Assembly (NCBI GenBank): GCA_937900975.1
Contig: CALCPC010000417.1
Location: 1-6,924 of the forward strand
Origin: an uncultured Paracoccaceae bacterium
Lineage (GTDB): Bacteria; Pseudomonadota; Alphaproteobacteria; Rhodobacterales; Rhodobacteraceae
Length of the DNA: 6,924 bases
Direction: 5' to 3'
Made by a program: the position numbers and the translations under genes. Shown piece by piece: positions 1-4,822 of this stretch. The first letter of the stretch is position 1, and every line of letters begins with the position of its first letter. A model generated the notes under the pieces. It was not told the origin of the DNA. It saw nothing but the letters and a program-made list of their open reading frames with translations, and did not search any database.

Positions 1-107
1 AGCGCGGGCGGGGCGTCCATCGCCTCCAGTGCCAGGCGCATGGCGCCCGAACGCGCGAACGTCGCACCCGTTCGGATCAGCCGCCAGATATTATGGGGAC
101 CCCGCAT
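1..107 (-). CDS. ubiB: UbiB N-terminus (partial, runs off the window edge)
   Basis: Reading the minus strand from an ATG at 107-105 gives MRGPHNIWRLIRTGAT, then FARSGAMRLALEAMDAPPAL, open to the window edge (35 codons plus 2 nt). This matches the start of alphaproteobacterial UbiB, an ABC1/ADCK-like atypical kinase needed for ubiquinone biosynthesis and probably membrane associated. The kinase motifs lie outside the window and cannot be checked. The Shine-Dalgarno is weak (only TAAG directly before the ATG). No in-frame ATG or GTG was found for about 25 codons upstream, so this start is favoured. It follows ubiE in the same direction after about 200 bp, a gap longer than usual for a tight operon. 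No clear separate promoter was seen in the gap. Confidence 0.8.
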   Translation of the reverse strand, partial: MRGPHNIWRLIRTGATFARSGAMRLALEAMDAPPA

Positions 108-282
108 CTTAGCTGAGACTGCGGCGGGTTGGGCGTTGACAGTTTGGCAGTTCGCAGTGCCGCGCCCGGGAGGGGTTTTGTGCAGAGACCGCGCCTGTCG
201 TGAGAGGGCCCGTCGTCAGACGGCCGGGCGTGAGCGAGCCGGGCGCGGGGGATCCGGTTCCATGGGGGCCGGTTAGGCGGAA

Positions 283-303
283 ACGGGGCCGGCCGCGGCC
301 CGT
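283..303 (-). terminator. GC-rich hairpin just after ubiE (weak terminator or attenuator candidate)
   Basis: On the minus strand, 5 nt after the ubiE stop, ACGGGCC (303-297) can pair with GGCCCCGT (290-283), with one bulged base and a 6-nt loop. Only a short TTT run follows. It could reduce read-through into ubiB, but without a proper U tract it is a weak candidate. The rest of the ubiE-ubiB gap (108-282) holds another small stem, CCGTC/GACGG at 210-223, and no credible ORF. Confidence 0.25.
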
Positions 304-308
304 ACCGG

Positions 309-1061
309 TCATATTTTCCAGCCCGCGTGCAGCGCTGCGATCCCCATCGACAAATTGCGATAGGCCACCTGCTCAAACCCTGCGCTGCGGATCATGCCGG
401 CAAACCGGTCCTGATCGGGGAATTGGCGGATCGATTCGACCAAATACTGATAACTCGCCCGATCGCTGGTGATCGCCTGCCCCATGGTCGGGATCACGTT
501 AAACGAATAGCGGTCATAGATCCACTGCATCGCGGGGTTGGGAAGTTGGCTGAATTCAAGGATCATCAGACGGCCGCCGCGGCGCAGGACGCGAAACGCT
601 TCGGCCAGTGCTGCGTCGATCCGCGTGACATTTCGGATGCCGAACGAGATTGTGTAAGCGTCAAAGCTGTTGTCCTCAAACGGCAACGCCATCGCATCGC
701 CCGCGACAAAAGTCAGGGCATCCCGGTGCGGGGTCGCCTCGGCCCGCCGCGCGCCTTCGGTCAGCATGTCCTCGGTCAGATCCAGAACTGTGACCTCCGC
801 CGCGCCGCCGACGCGGTCGAGATAGCGGAACGCGATATCGCCGGTGCCGCCCGCGACATCGATCAGGCGCGTGTCTGGCTGGGGGGCCAGCCAATCCATC
901 ATCGCGTCTTTCCAAAGCCTGTGGATGCCCGCGCTCATCACATCGTTCATCAGATCGTAGCGCGCGGCGACGGAGCTGAAGACACCGTGCACGCGCCCGG
1001 CCTTTTCGGCCTCCGCCACGGTTTCGAACCCGAAATGGGTGGTCGCTTCGGGGTCTGACAT
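309..1061 (-). CDS. ubiE: UbiE, demethylmenaquinone / 2-polyprenyl-6-methoxy-1,4-benzoquinol C-methyltransferase
   Basis: A 250-residue class I SAM-dependent methyltransferase that adds the C-methyl group of the quinone ring in ubiquinone (and, in organisms that make it, menaquinone) biosynthesis. The first UbiE/COQ5 signature is at residues 35-50 ([16 protein letters not shown]). The SAM-binding motif I is at 66-76 ([11 protein letters not shown]), the acidic motif II around 93-95 (LDL), GDAMALPF at 121-128, and the second signature at 157-171 ([15 protein letters not shown]). The C-terminus, AALHAGWKI, is the typical UbiE ending. Length is normal for the family. A GTG sits one codon upstream at 1064, but the AGGAG at 1071-1075 is 7 nt from the ATG at 1061 and only 4 nt from the GTG, so the ATG is preferred. 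The gene is divergent from the small ORF and mutM and is followed by ubiB. Confidence 0.96.
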   Translation of the reverse strand: MSDPEATTHFGFETVAEAEKAGRVHGVFSSVAARYDLMNDVMSAGIHRLWKDAMMDWLAPQPDTRLIDVAGGTGDIAFRYLDRVGGAAEVTVLDLTEDMLTEGARRAEATPHRDALTFVAGDAMALPFEDNSFDAYTISFGIRNVTRIDAALAEAFRVLRRGGRLMILEFSQLPNPAMQWIYDRYSFNVIPTMGQAITSDRASYQYLVESIRQFPDQDRFAGMIRSAGFEQVAYRNLSMGIAALHAGWKI

Positions 1062-1092
1062 CACGCGGCTCCTATGCGCTGGGATCGGCAGG

Positions 1093-1120
1093 ACTATATG
1101 GTTGGGGGCGGAAAGCTCAA
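1093..1120 (-). promoter_or_regulatory. Sigma70-type promoter of ubiE
   Basis: On the minus strand, TTGAGC (1120-1115) is separated by 16 bp from TATAGT (1098-1093). The -10 matches the consensus at 5 of 6 positions and the -35 at 4 of 6. The expected start near 1086 gives a leader of about 25 nt containing AGGAG before the ubiE ATG. This is the only strong promoter match found in the divergent region. Confidence 0.6.
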
Positions 1121-1147
1121 TTCCGGCGCGATGTCGCGGCGCCGGAA
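1121..1147. repeat. 9-bp-arm inverted repeat directly upstream of the ubiE -35
   Basis: TTCCGGCGC (1121-1129) and GCGCCGGAA (1139-1147) are perfect reverse complements separated by 9 nt. The dyad abuts the ubiE -35 hexamer (1115-1120). It could be an operator or a simple GC-rich stem. There is no T run, so it does not look like a terminator. Confidence 0.45.
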
Positions 1148-1171
1148 AGCCCTTGCGTTTTTCGCAGCGTG

Positions 1172-1189
1172 TGTAAATGTAAGTTTACA
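1172..1189. promoter_or_regulatory. TGT-N12-ACA palindrome, candidate regulator-binding site
   Basis: TGTAAATGTAAGTTTACA has inverted arms TGTAAA/TTTACA around a 6-nt centre. A second, overlapping dyad, ATGTAA/TTACAT, covers 1177-1190. TTTAC recurs exactly 10 bp later (1184-1188 and 1194-1198), one helical turn apart. The AT-rich site stands out in GC-rich surroundings and lies in the shared divergent region. TGT-N12-ACA is the recognition pattern described for CrtJ/PpsR-type repressors of photosynthetic alphaproteobacteria; assigning it to that family is inference. No clear -10/-35 pair for the rightward genes was found beside it. Confidence 0.4.
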
Positions 1190-1206
1190 TCGCTTTACGT
1201 CATCTG

Positions 1207-1227
1207 ATCGGACTGTGGCGGTCCGGT
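1207..1227 (+). other. Stem-loop in the leader of the small ORF
   Basis: ATCGGAC (1207-1213) can pair with GTCCGGT (1221-1227), including one T-G pair, around a 7-nt loop. It lies 9 nt upstream of the GGGAGG ribosome binding site of the 44-residue ORF, where it could affect translation or be incidental. Confidence 0.25.
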
Positions 1228-1246
1228 CTAACTTACGGGAGGTCTC

Positions 1247-1381
1247 ATGGGTCTTTCAATCGCTGCTGCCATCACATTGACCGGCATAACGGGGGCGATG
1301 CTGATCGGCTACGTCGTGACCAGCGCATCGCTGCTCAACAAGGTCGATCAGCAGATCAAAGAGAATATGAAGAAGGCCTAA
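1247..1381 (+). CDS. Small single-pass membrane protein, 44 residues, unknown function
   Basis: The ATG at 1247 is preceded by GGGAGG (1237-1242), the clearest Shine-Dalgarno on the plus strand of this region. The product begins MGLSIAAAITLTGITGAM, has one hydrophobic stretch at about residues 3-25, and ends in a charged helical tail (KVDQQIKENMKKA). This is the composition of a small one-pass membrane protein. I do not recognise the family. The TAA stop is 9 nt before the mutM GTG and in the same frame (TAA AGC GCT TCA GTG). mutM has no good ribosome binding site of its own, so translation of this ORF probably feeds ribosomes to mutM. Support comes from the ribosome binding site, the membrane segment and operon-like spacing, not from a known homologue. 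Confidence 0.65.
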   Translation: MGLSIAAAITLTGITGAMLIGYVVTSASLLNKVDQQIKENMKKA

Positions 1382-1390
1382 AGCGCTTCA

Positions 1391-2248
1391 GTGCCGGAGC
1401 TTCCGGAGGTTGAGACGGTCCGCCGTGGTCTCGACCCCGTTCTGACCGGCGCTGTGATCGCGCGGACAGAGGTGCGCAGGCCCGACCTGCGCTGGCCCTT
1501 TCCGCCCAACATGGCCGCCCGGCTGACCGGTGTGCGGGTGCTGGCCTTGCGTCGGCGGTCGAAATACCTGCTGGCCGATCTGGACAGCGCAGAGACGCTT
1601 CTCATCCACCTTGGCATGTCTGGCCGGATCGGTATCGCGGGGCAGGGCGATGCCCTTGGCGCGTTCCTCCATGATCCGGGCGGCGGGGCGCGCCACGACC
1701 ATGTCGTTTTTCACCTCGCCAGCGGCGCTGTGATCACCTTCAACGATCCGCGCCGTTTTGGGGCCATGGATCTGACGGCGACGGCGGCGTTGGGGGCGCA
1801 CCGGCTGATTGCGCCGCTTGGGCCAGAGCCCTTGGGGAATGCGTTCAGCGCCGCGCATTTGGCGGCCCGGTTTCTCGGTCGGCGGAGCGCTGTGAAAGCG
1901 GCGCTGCTGGACCAGCGGAACGTCGCGGGCCTTGGCAACATTTATGTGTGCGAGGCGCTGTGGCGCGCGCGGATCTCTCCCTTGCGCGCCGCTGGCCGGA
2001 TTTCCCAGGCGCGGCTTGAGGATTTGGCCCGGGCGGTCCGCGAAACGCTGCGGGACGCCATCGCGGCCGGCGGCTCGTCGCTGCGCGACTATCGGCAGGC
2101 GGACGGCGCGCTTGGCTATTTTCAGCACAGTTTCGCCGTTTATGGCCGCGCGGGGGAGGCGTGCCAGCGGCCGGGGTGCGCGGGCTTCGTCCGCCGTCGC
2201 GTGCAATCGGCGCGGTCCAGCTTCTACTGTCCGCGCTGCCAGCGCTAA
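1391..2248 (+). CDS. mutM: Formamidopyrimidine-DNA glycosylase (Fpg/MutM)
   Basis: A 285-residue base-excision-repair enzyme that excises 8-oxoguanine and formamidopyrimidines and cleaves the abasic site by beta,delta-elimination. It starts with GTG followed by [13 protein letters not shown]. After Met removal, Pro is the Schiff-base nucleophile and the next residue, Glu, is catalytic. Further family residues are Lys58 (RRRSKYL), Met76 in LGMSGR, Arg121 and Phe123 in NDPRRFG, and Asn183 in GLGNIY. The C-terminal zinc finger has Cys258, 263, 280 and 283, with Arg275 in QSARSSFYC. The first cysteine pair is C-x4-C, as I recall from alphaproteobacterial MutM, rather than the enterobacterial C-x2-C. 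All catalytic elements are intact and the length is normal. The Shine-Dalgarno is poor, with an AAGAAGG about 15 nt upstream inside the preceding ORF, which supports translational coupling. Confidence 0.97.
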   Translation: MPELPEVETVRRGLDPVLTGAVIARTEVRRPDLRWPFPPNMAARLTGVRVLALRRRSKYLLADLDSAETLLIHLGMSGRIGIAGQGDALGAFLHDPGGGARHDHVVFHLASGAVITFNDPRRFGAMDLTATAALGAHRLIAPLGPEPLGNAFSAAHLAARFLGRRSAVKAALLDQRNVAGLGNIYVCEALWRARISPLRAAGRISQARLEDLARAVRETLRDAIAAGGSSLRDYRQADGALGYFQHSFAVYGRAGEACQRPGCAGFVRRRVQSARSSFYCPRCQR

Positions 2249-2251
2249 GGC

Positions 2252-2278
2252 GGTTCGGGAGAAACCTGAACCACCTTT
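2252..2278 (+). terminator. Hairpin after mutM, probable weak terminator
   Basis: GGTTCGGG (2252-2259) pairs with CCTGAACC (2265-2272), an 8-bp stem with one G-T pair and a 5-nt loop, beginning 4 nt after the mutM stop. It is followed by ACCTTTC, so the T run is only three long. Position and stem favour a terminator or 3'-end stabiliser for the small ORF-mutM transcript. Confidence 0.45.
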
Positions 2279-2279
2279 C

Positions 2280-2339
2280 GCGGCCAAAAATCAGAAATTT
2301 CAGAGCGTTCTGGGATTCTTGATGCCTCAGGTGTTTCAC
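2280..2339 (+). repeat. Left copy of a ~60-bp inverted repeat
   Basis: Starts with GCGGCC (2280-2285), continues through an AT-rich stretch, then GATG (2321-2324), and ends with CAGGTGTTTCAC (2328-2339). The same blocks in the same order and at nearly the same spacing (60 versus 61 nt) occur reverse-complemented at 2748-2808. The 12-nt inner block and the 6-nt outer block are identical. Between them, short matches such as AAAA, TCA, GAA, ATTT and GCGTT line up with a few small gaps. Composition is clearly more AT-rich than the flanks. Confidence 0.65.
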
Positions 2340-2462
2340 AAAACGTTCGAACCCGGGCCCGCGCCGGCGCACCCCTTACGGCTGTACCCGCCACGCAGTA
2401 CGGGCCTCGGCGCCCATACGCCCGTGCTGCCCGCCGCGCGCGGGCGGCAAACGGGGGCCTTG

Positions 2463-2499
2463 GGCGCACCGCCCCGTCGGGCAAAGGCTGCGGTGCGCC
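2463..2499. other. GC-rich nested stem in the core of the repeat-flanked region
   Basis: GGCGCACC (2463-2470) and GGTGCGCC (2492-2499) are perfect 8-nt complements. Inside them GCCC (2471-2474) pairs with GGGC (2479-2482) around a 4-nt loop. A second identical GGCGCACC at 2366-2373 could compete for the same partner. Either an RNA secondary structure or a chance result of high GC content is possible. Confidence 0.35.
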
Positions 2500-2514
2500 G
2501 TCATCCCTTCCGGT

Positions 2515-2584
2515 CCTGTGGCGCGGATACAGCCGACGCTTGTCACAGGCGCCCCAGCCCCCCTGTGGGTGCTGACGACGGCTG
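2515..2584. other. Second nested stem with two alternative pairings
   Basis: CAGCCG (2530-2535) pairs with CGGCTG (2579-2584) and encloses CACAGG (2544-2549) paired with CCTGTG (2562-2567). A second CCTGTG at 2515-2520 could instead pair with the same CACAGG. Such mutually exclusive stems are common in attenuators and riboswitches, but no known riboswitch motif was recognised here. Confidence 0.3.
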
Positions 2585-2714
2585 CAATATGTCCACCGGC
2601 GGTGCCAAAAGCAGGGTCCGCAAACCAGGAAACACGCGGTTTTATGGAGAGCCGGGGGCGCCGTGATGTCAGGCCGCGATCGGCGGGTCAGGTTTGTCGC
2701 GCAGTGCCATCGGC

Positions 2715-2738
2715 GCCATTGACCCCGCCGTTGACCGA
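2715..2738 (+). repeat. Tandem 12-bp direct repeat
   Basis: GCCATTGACCCC (2715-2726) is followed immediately by GCCGTTGACCGA (2727-2738), sharing 9 of 12 positions. It ends 9 bp before the right inverted-repeat copy. Each unit contains TTGACC, like a -35 hexamer, but no matching -10 follows at 16-18 bp. It could be a pair of protein-binding sites. Confidence 0.35.
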
Positions 2739-2747
2739 CGGCAGTTC

Positions 2748-2808
2748 GTGAAACACCTGGACATCATGAGCACAATAACGCGTAAAATTTTCTTGAATTT
2801 TAGGCCGC
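2748..2808 (-). repeat. Right copy of the ~60-bp inverted repeat
   Basis: Reads GTGAAACACCTG (2748-2759), CATC (2762-2765), an AT-rich stretch, then GGCCGC (2803-2808), the reverse complement of the left copy's landmark blocks. With the left copy it bounds a 529-bp segment. No target-site duplication is obvious outside the two GCGGCC ends (ACCTTTC on the left, ATCCTGG on the right). A 25-codon frame (ATG 2766 to TAA 2843) overlaps this copy and the adjacent hairpin, but has no good ribosome binding site. Confidence 0.65.
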
Positions 2809-2828
2809 ATCCTGGGGCCCAGGATTTT
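2809..2828 (+). terminator. Terminator-like perfect palindrome with T run
   Basis: ATCCTGGGGCCCAGGAT (2809-2825) is a perfect palindrome around one central G. As RNA it forms a 7-bp stem with a 3-nt loop, and the last T begins a TTTT run (2825-2828). The T run is only on the plus strand, so it would stop rightward transcription. No protein gene lies directly upstream, so it would have to end read-through from mutM or a transcript arising within 2280-2808. Confidence 0.5.
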
Positions 2829-3196
2829 CACGATACGCTTTAAGGCGCCGCCGATCCTTGCCCCGCCGCTGGGGCGGGCACTGCCCCGGCAAGCCCGGAC
2901 CCGCACCCCCGCGCACCCCCGGTGGCGATCCGGGGCCCCCGCGGCCAGAAGTGCCCCAAGCCCTGGGGCCTTCGCCGAGCCCATGCCATTGCGGCGGCTG
3001 ATATCCCCTTTAGCCTGCTTCCATCGCGCCCCAATCCTCCCCCCGCCGGTGTCGCCGCCGCCGCGCCAGTCGGCCGCCGCTTGGGCTGCTGGCCTAGGCC
3101 TGGCGCTTTCCGAGCGGGTGCCAGGTTCGCGGTGGGCTGGCCCCTACACCCCGCGCGCGCCTGTCCCTTTCGTCGGGGCGGAATATGTAGCGGGCC

Positions 3197-4654
3197 ATGC
3201 GACGCACCAGCCTTCTTGCCGCCACCCTTCTTCTTGCCGGGCTCGCGCTTTACGCGCTGACCGTTCTGGAGGGCGCGCGCGCGGGCGTCAGCGTTGCACG
3301 GGTCACGCTGGGCCCCGCGCCGGCGGTGGTGATGCGCCCGGCGGGCGAGCCGGAGGGTTTGGTGGTCATCGGGCATGGCTTCGCGGGCTCGCATGCGTTT
3401 ATGCAGGCCATCGGTCTGACGCTTGCCCGCGCCGGCCGCACCGTGGTCGCCTTTGATTTTCCGGGCCACGGGCGCAACGCAGAGCCGCTGTCGGCCGATG
3501 TCACGCGGGAAGAGGGGACCACGCGGCAATTGGTCGAGCAAAGCCTTGCTGTCATCGACGCGGCCCAGGCGCTGACCGGTGCAGAGACGGTCGATCTGCT
3601 CGGCCATTCCATGGCCACCGACGTTTTGATCCGTGCCGCCGCTGAGCGTCGAGACGTCGACGCGGTCGTCGCTGTTTCGATGTATTCCGAGGCCGTGACG
3701 CCGACCGCGCCCGCGCGGCTTTTGATCCTGTCCGGCGCGTGGGAGCCGCGGCTGCGCGCCGTCGCGCTGGACGCGGTGCGCCAGCTTGACCCGCGCGCGG
3801 AGGAGGGCGACACCGTGGTCGCGGGCAACACGGCCCGCCGGGCGGTCGCCGCCCCGGGCGTGGAACATGTCGGCGTCCTATACGACCCCGTCACCTTGAC
3901 CGAGGCCGCTGCATGGATCGCACCGGGAAAGACCGTCGATGCCGTTCGGATCGGGCCCGCGGTGCTGATGCTGCTTGCCGCGCTCCTCGCGCTTTACTGG
4001 CCGCTGTCGCGGCTGCTGCCGGCGCGGGCCCCGGCGCCGCTGCGGCTGACCGCGCGGCACTTTGTCCTGATCCTCGCAGCGCCCGCGCTGCCCGCCTTCG
4101 CCGCCGCGACGCTGGTGGGAGAGCGGCTGCCCGGCGCGCTCGGCTTTGGGCGGCTTGCGGTGTTCGCCGCGGTGTGGGGCGGGGTGCAGCTCTTTCTTCT
4201 TTGGCGCGCCGGGTGGCGGCCGGCCCGGCCCGGTCTTTGGGGCATAGCGCTCCTGCTGGTTTGGGGGCTCGGCGCCGTTGCCCCGGCGCTCGACCGCTAT
4301 GTCTCGTCCTTTCTGCCGATGGGCCCCCGCTTTGCCCTGATGCTGATGCTGGGGCTAGGAACGCTGCCGCTGATGCTGGCCGCCGCCTGGCTGACCTACG
4401 GCCAGAAGATCTGGCGCCGGGTGTTGGCGCGGCTTGTGCTGCTGGCAACGCTTGCCACCGCGATGCTGGTCGACCCTTTCGGCTTCGGCCTGCTTTTCAC
4501 CGTGTTGCCTGTCGGCGTTCTTTTCATCCTTGTCTACGGGTTGATGGGGCGCTGGACGGCACAGCGCATGGGGCCGGAAACGGCGGGCCTGGCGCTGGGC
4601 GTCGCGCTTGCCTTCGCGGTCGCATCGAGCCAACCGTTGTTCGCGGGCGGCTAG
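3197..4654 (+). CDS. Membrane-anchored alpha/beta hydrolase with C-terminal polytopic membrane domain
   Basis: A 485-residue protein of two parts. Residues 4-23 form a hydrophobic signal anchor. Residues 40-245 are an alpha/beta-hydrolase fold: the oxyanion-hole loop GHGFAGS (59-65), FDFPGHGRN (87-94), and the nucleophile elbow GHSMA with Ser138. His224 (GVEHVGV) is the likely catalytic base, and Glu183 after LLILSG is a possible acid. From about residue 250 to the end are roughly eight hydrophobic segments (about 252-270, 287-306, 316-336, 345-363, 377-398, 409-425, 428-450 and 464-480). The N-terminal anchor would place the hydrolase domain in the periplasm. Substrate is unknown: esterase, lipase or thioesterase activity are all possible. 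The ATG lacks a good Shine-Dalgarno. A poor -10-like TATGTA (3184-3189) sits so close that a leaderless transcript is conceivable. Codon composition resembles the neighbouring genes. Confidence 0.85.
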   Translation: MRRTSLLAATLLLAGLALYALTVLEGARAGVSVARVTLGPAPAVVMRPAGEPEGLVVIGHGFAGSHAFMQAIGLTLARAGRTVVAFDFPGHGRNAEPLSADVTREEGTTRQLVEQSLAVIDAAQALTGAETVDLLGHSMATDVLIRAAAERRDVDAVVAVSMYSEAVTPTAPARLLILSGAWEPRLRAVALDAVRQLDPRAEEGDTVVAGNTARRAVAAPGVEHVGVLYDPVTLTEAAAWIAPGKTVDAVRIGPAVLMLLAALLALYWPLSRLLPARAPAPLRLTARHFVLILAAPALPAFAAATLVGERLPGALGFGRLAVFAAVWGGVQLFLLWRAGWRPARPGLWGIALLLVWGLGAVAPALDRYVSSFLPMGPRFALMLMLGLGTLPLMLAAAWLTYGQKIWRRVLARLVLLATLATAMLVDPFGFGLLFTVLPVGVLFILVYGLMGRWTAQRMGPETAGLALGVALAFAVASSQPLFAGG

Positions 4655-4675
4655 GGCCGCCGCCGGTCCGGGGGC

Positions 4676-4703
4676 TTGTGCCGCCCGCCACAATGGTTAG
4701 TCT
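4676..4703 (+). promoter_or_regulatory. Possible promoter in the hydrolase-mscS gap
   Basis: TTGTGC (4676-4681) lies 16 bp from TAGTCT (4698-4703), which keeps the key T1, A2 and T6 of a -10. It overlaps the start of a perfect 11-bp palindrome, GTCTGTCAGAC (4700-4710), which might be an operator. The resulting leader would be about 110 nt. The remainder of the 168-bp gap shows no ORF or terminator-grade hairpin, so read-through from the hydrolase gene is equally possible. Confidence 0.35.
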
Positions 4704-4822
4704 GTCAGACCGATCTGCGCGTTTCGACCCGACCCTGGTCCGCGTTCGCGCCTGGCCCGCCGGCCTGGTCGTCGCGACCGCCAGGGTTCGGCCGGAACGC
4801 CCCAAAGAAAAGCCCGGTGCCT

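Larger units (their letters stand above)
2249..3196. other. Long intergenic region without a convincing gene
   Basis: Nearly 950 bp separate mutM from the hydrolase gene. Open frames here are GC-rich reading frames in several phases with Pro/Arg/Ala-rich, low-complexity products and no recognisable domain. I found no tRNA, rRNA or transposase signature. The region divides into a hairpin (2252-2272), the left repeat copy (2280-2339), a stem-rich core (about 2360-2600), a 12-bp tandem repeat (2715-2738), the right inverted copy (2748-2808), a terminator-like palindrome (2809-2828), and a C-rich tract (2844-3180). As I recall, in many Rhodobacterales mutM is followed closely by an enoyl-CoA hydratase gene, rpsT and dnaA; that order is not seen here. 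Confidence 0.6.

Noticed and set aside
327..1058. 243-residue plus-strand ORF opposite ubiE
   Set aside because: Complete antisense overlap with an unmistakable ubiE; no motif or ribosome binding site was seen.
1388..2287. 299-residue minus-strand ORF opposite mutM
   Set aside because: mutM is intact with all catalytic residues. The antisense frame shows only the composition bias typical of high-GC codon usage.
2340..2362. GTTCGAACC-like T-loop sequence suggesting a tRNA
   Set aside because: The flanking bases do not form a T stem on either strand, and there is no acceptor or anticodon arm around it.
2331..2757. TGTTTCAC (2332-2339) and GTGAAACA (2748-2755) resemble the two halves of a ParB-binding parS site
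   Set aside because: parS needs both halves adjacent as one 16-bp palindrome. Here each occurrence is a lone half with unrelated bases in place of the partner, and the two are about 400 bp apart; they are better explained as part of the inverted repeat.
2766..2843. 25-codon plus-strand ORF starting MSTITRKIFLNF
   Set aside because: It has no convincing ribosome binding site, runs through the repeat copy and the terminator-like hairpin, and its frame is not kept in the other repeat copy because the two copies differ by an indel.
2688..2984. Minus-strand 98-residue ORF ending in RPKIQENFTRYCAHDVQVFHE-like sequence
   Set aside because: The more natural-looking part is just the translation of the repeat copy. 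The upstream part is low-complexity GC-rich translation, and no domain or ribosome binding site supports it.
2840..3868. 342-residue minus-strand ORF
   Set aside because: It is antisense to the hydrolase gene over most of its length, and is Arg/Gly/Pro-rich with no recognisable motif, as expected for an out-of-frame reading of GC-rich DNA.
4676..4822. TTG start extending the channel by 49 residues
   Set aside because: The extra residues lack leader character and would place a clean signal peptide internally; the ATG at 4823 begins exactly at that signal peptide.
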